Origin: JBBQNR01 sp963774075 | GTDB taxonomy: Bacteria > Actinomycetota > Thermoleophilia > Solirubrobacterales > JBBDJG01 | Length of the DNA: 64,000 bases | Direction: 5' to 3' | Assembly: GCA_963774075.1 (NCBI GenBank) | Contig: CAVZDP010000009.1 | Span: forward strand, 364,381-428,380 | Shown: piece by piece, positions 17,429 through 26,197 of the stretch | Position numbering within the stretch: the stretch's first letter is position 1 | How the letters are laid out: every line of letters begins with the position of its first letter | Notes under the pieces: model-generated | The model's database searches: none | Seen by the model: only the letters and a program-made list of their open reading frames with translations | What the model was told of the DNA's origin: nothing | Made by a program: the position numbers and the translations under genes

Positions 17429-18619
17429 TTAGGGGGCTACCGCGCCGTTGAGCGCCGAGATGGCTTCCTCGACGCGCTCGGCCACACGGTCCCATCCGCT
17501 CAGCTCGAGCACCCGCCTGCGCCCGTTGGCCCCAAGTCGCGCAGCGAGCTCAGGATCGGACACGACCTGCTCGAGGGCATCCGCGAGCGCGGCGGGATCC
17601 TCGGGAGGCACGAGGACGCCGGCCTCGTCGTCGCGAACGGCCGAGCCGAGATCGCCGACGTCGCTCGCGACGACGGCACGGCCATGCGTCTGTGCGACGT
17701 GCAGAACGCCGCTCTGGAAGCCCACCACGTAGGGGGTGACGACGACCCGCGCCTGGCCGAAGATGGCGCGCACGTCCTCGATCGGAACGTAGCGGTCGAT
17801 CACCGTCACGCGCTCGCCGTGCCCCGCCGCCCAGCGCCGCACTGCATCGGGATCGAGGTCCGCCGGAGCGGGCCTGCCCGCGATCGTGAGGCGCACGCTC
17901 TGCCGTCGCTCGACGAGCAGGTCGAAGGCCTCCATCAGGACGGTGAGCCCCTTGATCTTGCGCCAGTCGCCGAAGAAGAGGATGCGCTCCTCCTCAGACG
18001 GTGGAGGAGGCTCGTCGGAGAAGACGCTCCAATCGCCGCCGAACGGGATCACTTCGATCGGCGCTTTCGGCCACGAGCGCCCGTACTCCTCGCGCGTGCG
18101 TTCGCCGTGGACGAGCACGAGCGAAAAGCCGCGGACCATCTGGCTGTAGACGGCGCTCAGGAGGTTGTTCTGCACGAACATGTCGTCGCCGCCCCAGCGG
18201 TTGAACGCCCGCGCATTATGGGCCACCTGGACGACCCGGGGGCCGCCGGGCATGCGAGTGAGCAGCAGGCCGCCGGTCGCGGTGAGGGTGAGGCCGACGT
18301 CGCAATTGACGACGACCGTGTCGTAGCCCCCGCGGCGCGCCTCCCAGAGGATCCGTGCCCACGAGCGAGCGAGGCGGAGCGCGATGCCCGCCCGCCGCAG
18401 GAAGATGCGCACCGGGTCGCGCCTGGGCTGCTTCTTCCAGTCGACGGTCGGCGTCAGCACCGCCCGCATGCGCGCGGGACCCCCATGGCCGCTCAGCTCG
18501 TTGTCGCGCGGCACGATCAGGTCCACGTCGTGGCCCCGCGCGGCCAGCGCGTCTCCGAAGTGCACGGCGTAATGGAGCAGGCCCCCGAAGGGGGTCGTCT
18601 CGATCACTGCGAGTCGCAT
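17429..18619 (-). CDS. glycosyltransferase family 4 (GT-B)
   Basis: 396 residues from ATG 18619 (MRLAVIETTPFGGLLHYAVH). GT-B fold: N-terminal acceptor domain with the GGLLHY loop, linker, then ILFFGDWRKIKGL and FQSGVLHVAQTHGRAVVASDVG in the donor domain. This last motif carries a Gln/Ser in place of the usual first Glu of E-x7-E, so the donor site differs from its neighbour. First gene of a two-gene minus-strand unit, divergent from the glycosyltransferase at 18731 with a 111-bp shared promoter region. Confidence 0.8.
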   Translation of the reverse strand: MRLAVIETTPFGGLLHYAVHFGDALAARGHDVDLIVPRDNELSGHGGPARMRAVLTPTVDWKKQPRRDPVRIFLRRAGIALRLARSWARILWEARRGGYDTVVVNCDVGLTLTATGGLLLTRMPGGPRVVQVAHNARAFNRWGGDDMFVQNNLLSAVYSQMVRGFSLVLVHGERTREEYGRSWPKAPIEVIPFGGDWSVFSDEPPPPSEEERILFFGDWRKIKGLTVLMEAFDLLVERRQSVRLTIAGRPAPADLDPDAVRRWAAGHGERVTVIDRYVPIEDVRAIFGQARVVVTPYVVGFQSGVLHVAQTHGRAVVASDVGDLGSAVRDDEAGVLVPPEDPAALADALEQVVSDPELAARLGANGRRRVLELSGWDRVAERVEEAISALNGAVAP

Positions 18620-18730
18620 ACGGCCCAAACAGTTACAGTCTTCGACCGGCCGTGCCGCCGCCTAAAGCCGCGCCCGGCGCGCCGACCGACCAGTGGCCTG
18701 TCCCAATACGAGACAGACCACCACCGCACA

Positions 18731-19900
18731 ATGACAGGTCCGAGCGTGGGAGCCACGCAACTCGGCGGCCCGATCCGGGTCCATGCGCTGATCGCGTCAC
18801 TCACCTGGGGCGGCGCGGAGATGCTGCTGTCTGAGTTCGCCGCCGGCGCGCCCTCCGCGGGCATCGAGCTCTCGGTCGGGTTCCTCGAGGACCGCGACGG
18901 AAGCCCCGCCGCGGGACGGCTTCGCGAGCGCGGCATCGAGCCGATGCTCGCGCAGATCCACGGTCCGATGCCGCTGCTGAACCGCACCGACAACCGCACG
19001 GTGCGGCGCCAGCTCGCCGAGCTGCGCCCGGACATCGTGCACACCCATCTCGGCTACGCGGACATGCTGGGTGGCCTGGCAGCGCGCTCGCTCGGCATAC
19101 CGGCCGTCTCGACGCTCCACATCATGGAATGGCAGCGCGACCGCCGCCACGTGCGTGCCTACGCGAAGGAGCGCCTGATGGCGCTGACGCGAAGGCGTTG
19201 CAGCAGCACCGTGATCGCGGTCTCCGACGCCGCCCGCCGCGCCTACCTCGACACCGGCTGGGACAGCCCGGAGCGCGTGGTGACGGTGCACAACGGGATC
19301 GCGGCCGAGCCGCGCGAGGGCGCCGGCGGGGCGATTCGCGCCGAGCTCGGGATCGGAGCCGAGGAGCTCGTGGTCGGCATGATGACCGTGCTCCGGCGCG
19401 GCAAGGGTCACGACGTCGCGGTGAGCGCGGTGCGCTCGCTGCGCGAGCGTATCCCCGGGCTGAGGCTCCTGATCGCCGGTGACGGCCCCCACCGCGCCGA
19501 GGTCCGAGCTCTCGCCGCGCAGCTCGGCGACGGCGCAGTGATGACCGGGCACCGCGACGACGTGATGGCGCTCCTGGAGGCGGTCGACGTTCTGCTGCAC
19601 CCCACCCGCGTGGATGCCTTCCCGACCGCGCTGCTCGAGGCGATGGCGGCCGGAGTGCCCGTGGTCGCGAGCGCCGTCGGGGGCGTCCCGGAGATCGTCG
19701 ATCCCGGCAGGACCGGCGTGCTCGTCCCCGCTCCTCCCGATCCCGCGCACGTCGAGGAGGCGCTCGAGCCGCTGCTCCGGGATGGGGACCTTCGCCGCCG
19801 CTTGGGCGACCAGGGAAGGGAGCGCTTTCGCGAGCACTTCACGGCTCAGGCGTTCGCGGCCCGCACGCGGGCGATCTACGACGCAGCGATGGCGTCGTGA
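18731..19900 (+). CDS. glycosyltransferase family 4 (GT-B)
   Basis: 389 residues from ATG 18731; the open frame extends far upstream but that part is antisense to the neighbouring gene. Motifs: ASLTWGGAEMLLSEF in the N-terminal domain, PDIVHTHLGYADMLGG, VVTVHNGIAAEP, TVLRRGKGHDVAV, IAGDGPHRAEVR, and PTRVDAFPTALLEAMAAGVP with VVASAVGGVPEIV, a canonical E-x7-E-like donor site. It is separated by 37 nt from the flippase gene and probably co-transcribed with it. Confidence 0.85.
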   Translation: MTGPSVGATQLGGPIRVHALIASLTWGGAEMLLSEFAAGAPSAGIELSVGFLEDRDGSPAAGRLRERGIEPMLAQIHGPMPLLNRTDNRTVRRQLAELRPDIVHTHLGYADMLGGLAARSLGIPAVSTLHIMEWQRDRRHVRAYAKERLMALTRRRCSSTVIAVSDAARRAYLDTGWDSPERVVTVHNGIAAEPREGAGGAIRAELGIGAEELVVGMMTVLRRGKGHDVAVSAVRSLRERIPGLRLLIAGDGPHRAEVRALAAQLGDGAVMTGHRDDVMALLEAVDVLLHPTRVDAFPTALLEAMAAGVPVVASAVGGVPEIVDPGRTGVLVPAPPDPAHVEEALEPLLRDGDLRRRLGDQGRERFREHFTAQAFAARTRAIYDAAMAS

Positions 19901-19937
19901 CTGGAGCGGGCGCCGGCCGGCTCCGACAATAGGGAAG

Positions 19938-21422
19938 ATGGCGGAGAGCCGAATCCGCAACCTGGGCGCGCGCACCCTGCGGGGAATGATGTGGGCGTAC
20001 GGGTCCTACGTGGGCGGCCGCGTCCTCACGCTCGTCGCCACGGCGATCCTCGCGCGGCTCCTCACGCCACGGGAGTTCGGTCTCGTCGCGCTGGCGATCC
20101 TCTTCATGTTCCTGCTGGAGACGCTGTCGGACCTGGGTGTGTCTCAGGCGCTGATCGTCGTCAAGGAGGAGGAAGAGCTCGAGCACGCCGAGACGGTGTT
20201 CGTGTGGAGCATCGCGCTCGGCGTAATTTTCTCCGCGTTCACCGCAGCGGCCAGCCCGTTCGTCGCCGAGTTCTTCGACCAGCCGCAGCTCGCCGGCATC
20301 CTCGCCGTGCTCGGCCTGCGCTTCCTGATCCGCTCCGTGGGCCTCACGCACTTCGCGCTCGCACAGAAACGCCTGGACTTCCGATCGCGCACTGCCGCGC
20401 AGATATCCGATGTATCGGTGCGCGGCGTGACGTCGATCGCGCTCGCCATCGCGGGGCTGGGCGCGTGGAGCCTCGTGCTCGGCTACATCGCCGGCAGCCT
20501 GGCGCTCACCGCGGTGCTGTGGGTGATGGTGAAGTGGCGCCCGCGGCTTCGCCCGCGGTGGGACCACCTACGCTCGATGCTGCGGTTCGGCGGCATGCTC
20601 GTCGGTGTCAACGTCGTGACCGCGCTCGAGACGCAGCTCGACTCGCTGTTCGTCGGGCGGGTGCTGGGAGCGACCGACGTCGGCCTCTACACGCTCGGCT
20701 TCCGCCTGCCGGAGCTGTTGATCCTGAACCTGTCGGTGGTCGCGGGCCAGGTGTTGTTCCCCGCTTTCGCGTCGGTCGAGCGCACGGATCTGAGCCGCGC
20801 GTTCGCGATCTCGCTGCGCTACACGCTCATGATCGCGCTGCCGATGGCGGCGGCGCTCGCGATCATGGCGGACCCTTTCATCCTCGCGCTCTTCGGCGAC
20901 CAGTGGGAGCGCTCGGTGCCCGTGATGCAGGTGCTGACGGTCTACGGACTCGCCGTGGCGATATCGATTCCAGGCGGCACTGTCCTGAAGGCGACGGGCC
21001 GAGCAGGGGTGCTGCTAGCGATCTCGCTGCCCGAGGCGGTGCTCTTGCTGGCGGCGATCTGGACGTTCGTCGACGAGGGCATCGTCGCAGTCGCCGCGTG
21101 TAAGGCGGTTGTGATGGGGCTCTTCGCGCTCGTCAGCACGGTCGTCGGCATGCGCTACCTGGACGTCGGCCCTCGCTCGGTGTGGCAGGCCGTGTGGCCG
21201 CCATTGCTCGCCACGGCCGGCATGGCCGCTGTGCTGGTGCCGATCGAGCGTGTGATCGACTCACCTTGGCCGGCGCTCGTGTCGGCCGGCGTGCTCGGCG
21301 GCACCGTCTACCTGGGCCTGCTCTGGCTCTTCGCGCGCGACGCGCTCCTGCGCCTACGCGACATGGCATTCGCACGCCGCGGCGGCGACGAACCGCGCCC
21401 TGAGCCGGGCCCTCCGGGCTAG
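19938..21422 (+). CDS. MOP-superfamily polysaccharide flippase (Wzx-like)
   Basis: 494 residues from ATG 19938 (AGGGAAG 1-7 nt before it). Twelve or more hydrophobic segments and the typical N-terminal LTPREFGLVALAILF of the polysaccharide-transporter family. It would flip lipid-linked repeat units to the outer membrane face for the Wzy-type polymerase. A strong hairpin without T-run follows the stop codon. Confidence 0.85.
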   Translation: MAESRIRNLGARTLRGMMWAYGSYVGGRVLTLVATAILARLLTPREFGLVALAILFMFLLETLSDLGVSQALIVVKEEEELEHAETVFVWSIALGVIFSAFTAAASPFVAEFFDQPQLAGILAVLGLRFLIRSVGLTHFALAQKRLDFRSRTAAQISDVSVRGVTSIALAIAGLGAWSLVLGYIAGSLALTAVLWVMVKWRPRLRPRWDHLRSMLRFGGMLVGVNVVTALETQLDSLFVGRVLGATDVGLYTLGFRLPELLILNLSVVAGQVLFPAFASVERTDLSRAFAISLRYTLMIALPMAAALAIMADPFILALFGDQWERSVPVMQVLTVYGLAVAISIPGGTVLKATGRAGVLLAISLPEAVLLLAAIWTFVDEGIVAVAACKAVVMGLFALVSTVVGMRYLDVGPRSVWQAVWPPLLATAGMAAVLVPIERVIDSPWPALVSAGVLGGTVYLGLLWLFARDALLRLRDMAFARRGGDEPRPEPGPPG

Positions 21423-21429
21423 CCGGGTG

Positions 21430-21454
21430 TCAAACCCCCTCGGTTGGGGGTTGA
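21430..21454 (+). terminator. hairpin after flippase gene
   Basis: AACCCCC, loop TCGGTT, GGGGGTT, extended by TCA/TGA with one bulged A. There is no T-run, so it may be a weak terminator or an RNA-stabilising 3' hairpin. Confidence 0.4.
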
Positions 21455-21536
21455 AGCGCTGGTCGACCCGTTGTACCCTGCCTGGCCGGCCAGGACCGCC
21501 GTATCCCAGGTCCCCCCGGATCGAGGCTAGAGTTGG

Positions 21537-23318
21537 ATGCCGGCGGCAGGGATGCGAAGGGTCGATGAAAGGGTGACGCGTCGAGTGGCAGGCAAGGTGG
21601 CTGGGCTGTTGGTGGGCGGCCTGGCGGCAATAGCAGCGCTTTTGATCGCGGTCGCCCCGGCGAGCGCGCAGGATGACGCGCCGGTGATCCAGCAGGCCGG
21701 CTTCGAGACCGGCGACTTCTCGCTGTTCGATCGCACGAGCACGGCCTCCGGCTCGCTCGCTCTCGACAGCACCCGCGCGTACGGCGGCGACTACTCGGCC
21801 CTGGCTGCGCATGCGGGCGGCGGTCCCGGATTCGCGTTCACGCGCTTCGACGTCGACTGGGGCGAAGGCGACAACGCGTGGTACGGCGCCGCGTTCTACC
21901 TGCCGGCGACGTTCGACACGCGACTGCAGACGGACGCGATCGTCGTCTCGTGGGGCAACCGGGTTCCGGCGACGGGTTCGAACGACTACAGCGGAATCCT
22001 GATCGCGGGGTCGAACCGCAGGGCCTATCTGGTGAGGGGGGACGCCGACTCGCGCGAGGTCCTCGCGGGGCCGATCGACCTTCCGCGCGGCAAGTGGTTC
22101 TTCCTCGAGGTGCACCAGCGCCTCGGCGAGAGCGATGCGCTCAACGAGGTCTTCGTCGACGGCGCGCTGACGATGTCCTCGACCGCGCCCAACTACTACG
22201 GGCGCCGCGCGAAGTTCGTGCGCTACGGGATTCATGGCCTGAGCCAGCTGCTGCCGCTCGAGCTGTGGTTCGACCGCGTGGTCGCGCGGAAGAGCGGCTC
22301 CAACGGGGACTGCAGCTGGGACGTGAGCGCGACGCCCGGGTTGGCGAACGGCAGATACACCGCCGTGACCAAGCACGACGGTGGCTGGCCGGTCGGCTGC
22401 TGGCGGCCCTACAGCGAACAGAGCCCCTTCAACCAGCGCATCCCCGCCGACGCGAGGCTTGACCCGCGCTCGAGCGAGATGGTGAGTCGGCTGACCGGCG
22501 CGGGCGTCCCGCCGCGGCGCAGCGTCGGCCACGCGGACACGCCCGACGACTTCCACAAGCCGACGTACTGGGCGAGCCCCACGGATCCCCTCGTGCGGCT
22601 GGAGGCGTCGTCCATCTCTCCGATCGACGGCGAGCTGATCAACGTTCCCGCCGGAGCGCGCCCCGCGGGCGGAGGCGACGGCCACATGACCATCGTTCAG
22701 CCGACCGGCTGGGAGTACGACCTCTACGCGGCGGAGCCCGTGACCGGCGGCGTCCTGCGCTACAACTCCGGCCGCAGGATCCCCGTCGATGGTGATGGCC
22801 TCAACTCAGCCGCTACCTCAGCGCGCTTCGGGAATCTCGCCGGGCGCGTGCGAGCGCAGGAGATGGAGGAGGGACGCATCAACCACGCGCTGTTCATGTC
22901 CGCTTCAACCATCGCCACCACTTCCGTGTACCCAGCGGCGAAGAGCGACGGCAACAGCGACCCGGCGCTCGGCTACCCGCCGATGGGGACGCGATTCCAG
23001 CTCGTGATCTCGGACGCAGAGCTCGCCCGCTTCCCGCCCTGGAAGCAAACGCTCCTGCGCGCGCTACGCGACTACGGCGGCTACCTGGGGGACTCGACCT
23101 CGGCGCCGTGGACCCTGGCGTCGTTCGAGTCTGGCTCGACGTACACGAGCTTCGGGGTCGAGGACCGCATGGTGGCGTTCGTCCGGGAGGCGCTGCAGGA
23201 GGGACAGGGCGGAATCACCCGCAGCGGCGACCTCTATTACCTGGACGTCGCCTCCGGGGTCGACTGGGCCAACCGCCTGCGCGTGATCGATCCCTGCGTG
23301 ACGCAGCGCACCTGCTAG
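21537..23318 (+). CDS. secreted two-domain protein: jelly-roll lyase-like domain plus conserved EPS-locus domain
   Basis: 593 residues. A signal peptide follows MRRVDERVTRR, with hydrophobic core about 18-40 and cleavage near SAQ-DD; the start could be ATG 21537 or ATG 21552. Residues about 50-260 look like a concanavalin-type jelly roll as in heparin-lyase-like domains (AGFETGDFSLF, LPRGKWFFLEVHQRLGES, LELWFDRVVARKS). Residues about 285-590 form a second domain almost fully shared with the protein at 26198: CWRPYSEQSPFNQRIP, GHMTIVQPTGWEYDLY, GDGLNSAATSARFGN, INHALFM, YPPMGTRFQL, FESGSTYTSFG. His, Glu and Asp in these blocks are candidates for catalysis. I infer a cell-surface enzyme acting on the exported polysaccharide. 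Confidence 0.65.
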   Translation: MPAAGMRRVDERVTRRVAGKVAGLLVGGLAAIAALLIAVAPASAQDDAPVIQQAGFETGDFSLFDRTSTASGSLALDSTRAYGGDYSALAAHAGGGPGFAFTRFDVDWGEGDNAWYGAAFYLPATFDTRLQTDAIVVSWGNRVPATGSNDYSGILIAGSNRRAYLVRGDADSREVLAGPIDLPRGKWFFLEVHQRLGESDALNEVFVDGALTMSSTAPNYYGRRAKFVRYGIHGLSQLLPLELWFDRVVARKSGSNGDCSWDVSATPGLANGRYTAVTKHDGGWPVGCWRPYSEQSPFNQRIPADARLDPRSSEMVSRLTGAGVPPRRSVGHADTPDDFHKPTYWASPTDPLVRLEASSISPIDGELINVPAGARPAGGGDGHMTIVQPTGWEYDLYAAEPVTGGVLRYNSGRRIPVDGDGLNSAATSARFGNLAGRVRAQEMEEGRINHALFMSASTIATTSVYPAAKSDGNSDPALGYPPMGTRFQLVISDAELARFPPWKQTLLRALRDYGGYLGDSTSAPWTLASFESGSTYTSFGVEDRMVAFVREALQEGQGGITRSGDLYYLDVASGVDWANRLRVIDPCVTQRTC

Positions 23319-24319
23319 CCACTAGGGCGAGCGCCGAGAACGTCGTCCAGCACTCGGAGCAGGCTGGAGACATAGCGGTCCGGCCCGAAGCGGCTGCGGG
23401 TTGTCTCGCGGGCGTGCCCGGTCAGCTCGGTGACCTCGGGCTCGTTAGCCGGGTCGAGGGCCCAGTGCAACGCGCCGGTCAGCCGGTCTGGGTCGCCGGG
23501 CGGGACCACCAGGCCCGTTTCGCGGTCCTGCACATACTCGCGAACGCCCATCGTGTCGGTGACGACGACAGGCTTGCCGAGCACCATCGCGTTCAGGTAG
23601 GTCTGCTCGCCGGCGCTGCGGTCGTCGCGGGCCTGGAGCGCGACGACCACGGCGCTGGCGCTCCGCAGGCGCGCCGTGTAGTCGTCGTGTGACAAGCGGC
23701 CCGCGCTGACGTTGGCGGGCAGACGCTCGCCGGCCGGAATCCGTCCCGTGGCGAGCACGAAACGGGTTTCGGGCATGCGCCGCGCAGCTTCGATCAAAGC
23801 GCGGTAGTCGCGGTGCGAGTCGCCGCCGGCGAACACGCTGCCGTCGCGCTCGACGGGGGCGACGAGCTCCTCCTCGGAGAGGGTGTAGTAGTAGGGCGTC
23901 ACGTGCACGCGCCCGGCGTCCACGCGCCACAGCTCGGGGAACCTGTCCGCCTGCTCGCGCGAATGGACGCAGTAGTGCACGTGGGCGCCGTCGAGTGCTC
24001 GCATGCCGGCGCCGGTCGCGAGCCGGTCCGCCCGCGAGCCGCTGCGCCCCCAGACGCAGTCGGCGATCACGATCGCCGGCGGGCGCCGGCGTCTCCCGAT
24101 CGCGGCCGCCGCCGCCAGCTCGCGGAGCGGCGCGCCGGAGCCGTTCAGGAAGAGCGCCTCATACCGTTTCGCCGCCGAGACCAGCCGGCGAAAGAGGGCC
24201 GGGCTCGAAAGCGACGAAGGGTCGACCATGTCGAAGCGCTCCACCCACGACGTCCGGCGGGGAAAGTGGAGAGTGGTAACGGCTCGCTTCCGTTGCTCGT
24301 GTCTGGATGGAGTGGGCAT
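23315..24319 (-). CDS. glycosyltransferase (GT-B, group 1-like)
   Basis: 334 residues from ATG 24319; longer upstream frame is antisense to the acyltransferase gene. The N-terminal part is short; the donor domain reads SVFAGGDSHRDYRALIEA, RFVLATGRIPAGE, SASAVVVALQARDDRSAGEQ and MVLGKPVVVTDTMGVREYV. The E-x7-E motif is represented by a single Glu in SAGEQTYLNAMV. A -10-like TAGCCT at 24332-24327 stands 7 nt before the ATG with no ribosome binding site, so the message may be leaderless. Divergent from the acyltransferase gene (36-bp gap); its stop overlaps the preceding gene by 4 nt. Confidence 0.75.
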   Translation of the reverse strand: MPTPSRHEQRKRAVTTLHFPRRTSWVERFDMVDPSSLSSPALFRRLVSAAKRYEALFLNGSGAPLRELAAAAAIGRRRRPPAIVIADCVWGRSGSRADRLATGAGMRALDGAHVHYCVHSREQADRFPELWRVDAGRVHVTPYYYTLSEEELVAPVERDGSVFAGGDSHRDYRALIEAARRMPETRFVLATGRIPAGERLPANVSAGRLSHDDYTARLRSASAVVVALQARDDRSAGEQTYLNAMVLGKPVVVTDTMGVREYVQDRETGLVVPPGDPDRLTGALHWALDPANEPEVTELTGHARETTRSRFGPDRYVSSLLRVLDDVLGARPSG

Positions 24320-24355
24320 TCCGGAAAGGCTAGATAATCGAAGTCGCTGCCCTTC

Positions 24356-25414
24356 ATGCCTGAGCTGACGCTCGACCCGATCGAATCCCTGGAGAGCGCT
24401 CCGCCTGAATGGGCGGGGCTGGCTGAGCGCAGCGGCAACGTCTTCTCGACGAGGGAGTGGGCCGAGGTGTGGTGGCGTCACTTCGGCGCCGATCGCCCGC
24501 TTGCGCTGACGGCGTGCCGGCGGGCCGGTGGAGAGGTCGTGGGCATCCTGCCGCTCTACATGTCGTCGCGTCGGCCCGTTCGGACACTCCGCTTCCTCGG
24601 CCACGGTCCCGCGGACCAGCTCGCGCCCGTCTGCGACCCCGCGGACCTCGAGCCGGTCACCGCCGCGCTTCGCCACGCCCTCCGCGAGCGAGCGTGGCCG
24701 TGGGACGTACTCCTCGCCGAGCGGCTGCCGGGCGGTCACGACTGGAGCGCGCTTCTCGGTGCCCGCACGCTCGGGCGCGATGCGAGCCCGGTGCTGGCCA
24801 CCGGCGGCAAGAGCTGGGACGAGTACCTCGCCTCGCGCAGCTCGAACTTCCGCGAGCAGGTGCGTCGCCGGGAGCGCAAGCTCGGCCGCGAGCACGAGCT
24901 CCGCTACAGGCTCGCCGACCGCGAGTCACTGGAGGCCGACTTCACCCGTCTCGTCGAGCTGCACGAGGCGCGCTGGGGCGAGCGTTCGCCCGCCTTCGTC
25001 GGGCCGCTGCGCGAGTTCCACCAGGACTTCGCGGCGGTCGCGCTCGAGCGAGGCTGGCTGCGGCTCTGGTCGCTGGAGGTGGACGGGCGAACGGTGGCCG
25101 CCTGGCATGGGTTTCGCTTCGGCGGCTTCGAGAGCTACTACCAATCGGGGCGGGATCCGGCCTGGGACCGCTACCGCGTCGGGTTCGTGCTGCTCACCCA
25201 CACGATGCGCGAGGCATTCGACGACGGCATGCGCGAGTACCGGATGCTTCGCGGGGCCGAGGCGTACAAGGACCGCTTCGCGACCGAGGACAAAGGGCTC
25301 GAGACGGTCGCCGTCTCGCGCGGCGTGGGAAGAGCGGCCTATGCGATCGGCTCGGCGGCGAGGCGGACGATGCCCGCACGGGTCAGGCGGCGCCTCGCCC
25401 GACTGGCCGGATGA
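24356..25414 (+). CDS. FemAB/BioF2-like acyltransferase (GNAT fold)
   Basis: 352 residues. Acetyltransf_6/CelD-type protein: duplicated GNAT fold with NVFSTREWAEVWWRHFG near the N-terminus, SSNFREQVRRRERKLGRE in the middle, and GWLRLWSLEVDGRTVAAWHG then YYQSGRDPAWDRYRVGFVLL, the conserved segment around the acyl-CoA site. Proteins of this kind occur in many exopolysaccharide loci and are thought to acylate the sugar or a surface acceptor. It overlaps the deacetylase gene by ATGA, suggesting that acylation and deacetylation of the polymer are co-regulated. Confidence 0.8.
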   Translation: MPELTLDPIESLESAPPEWAGLAERSGNVFSTREWAEVWWRHFGADRPLALTACRRAGGEVVGILPLYMSSRRPVRTLRFLGHGPADQLAPVCDPADLEPVTAALRHALRERAWPWDVLLAERLPGGHDWSALLGARTLGRDASPVLATGGKSWDEYLASRSSNFREQVRRRERKLGREHELRYRLADRESLEADFTRLVELHEARWGERSPAFVGPLREFHQDFAAVALERGWLRLWSLEVDGRTVAAWHGFRFGGFESYYQSGRDPAWDRYRVGFVLLTHTMREAFDDGMREYRMLRGAEAYKDRFATEDKGLETVAVSRGVGRAAYAIGSAARRTMPARVRRRLARLAG

Positions 25415-26178
25415 GAGACGTTCTCGTTCTCTGCTACCACGCCGTCAGCGTGCACTGGACGGCGCGGCTGTCGATCTCACCCGACCTGCTCGAGCGCCAG
25501 ATCGGGCTGCTGCTCAGCAGAGGCTACGAGGCCACTACCTTCAGCCGGGCGGTCAGCGCGCCGCCGGCTCGACGGACCCTGGCGGTGACGTTCGACGACG
25601 CCTTCCTGTCCGTGTACGAGCTGGCCCTGCCGATCATGTCGCGGCTCGGGGTGCCGGGGACCGTCTTCGTGCCCACGGGCTTGATCGGCACGGGCGAGCC
25701 GATGGCCTGGCCCGGCATCGACGAATGGCTCGGCGGTCCCTACGAGCGGGAGCTGGTGGGCATGTCATGGGACCAGGTGGGGGAGCTCGCGGACCGCGGC
25801 TGGGAGGTCGGGTCGCACTCCCGCTCGCACCCGCGCCTCACCACGGTGGAAGGCGAGGTGCTCCGCTACGAGCTGGAGGGTTCGCGGACGGACCTGGAAG
25901 GGCGGCTCGGCCGGGCAAGCGCGTCGCTCGCCTATCCGTACGGCGACGTCGACGAGCGCGTGCTCGACGCCGCGCGGGGGGCGGGCTACAGCACGGCAGC
26001 GGGGCTGCCGGGGCGCTTCGAGCCGCCTCATCCGCTGCGGTGGCCCAGGGCCGGCATCTACTGGTACGACGACATGCGCAAGTTCCGCCGCAAGGTCTCG
26101 CTGCCCCGGCGGGCGGCGCGTGCCTCGCGCCTTTGGCCGCGCGTGGAAGGCCTTCGCCACAAGCTGCGCCGTCGCTGA
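25411..26178 (+). CDS. polysaccharide deacetylase (NodB domain, CE4)
   Basis: 255 residues; ATG overlaps the previous stop by 4 nt. CE4 motifs: VTFDDAF (motif 1, catalytic base Asp and metal Asp), SHSRSHP (motif 2, HxxxH metal pair), and LAYPYGDVDERV (motif 3). It would remove N-acetyl groups from amino sugars. No signal peptide is seen, so it either acts on lipid-linked intermediates in the cytoplasm or leaves by another route. C-terminal Arg-rich tail. Confidence 0.9.
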   Translation: MRDVLVLCYHAVSVHWTARLSISPDLLERQIGLLLSRGYEATTFSRAVSAPPARRTLAVTFDDAFLSVYELALPIMSRLGVPGTVFVPTGLIGTGEPMAWPGIDEWLGGPYERELVGMSWDQVGELADRGWEVGSHSRSHPRLTTVEGEVLRYELEGSRTDLEGRLGRASASLAYPYGDVDERVLDAARGAGYSTAAGLPGRFEPPHPLRWPRAGIYWYDDMRKFRRKVSLPRRAARASRLWPRVEGLRHKLRRR

Positions 26179-26197
26179 GGGAGACTCCCGGAACGTC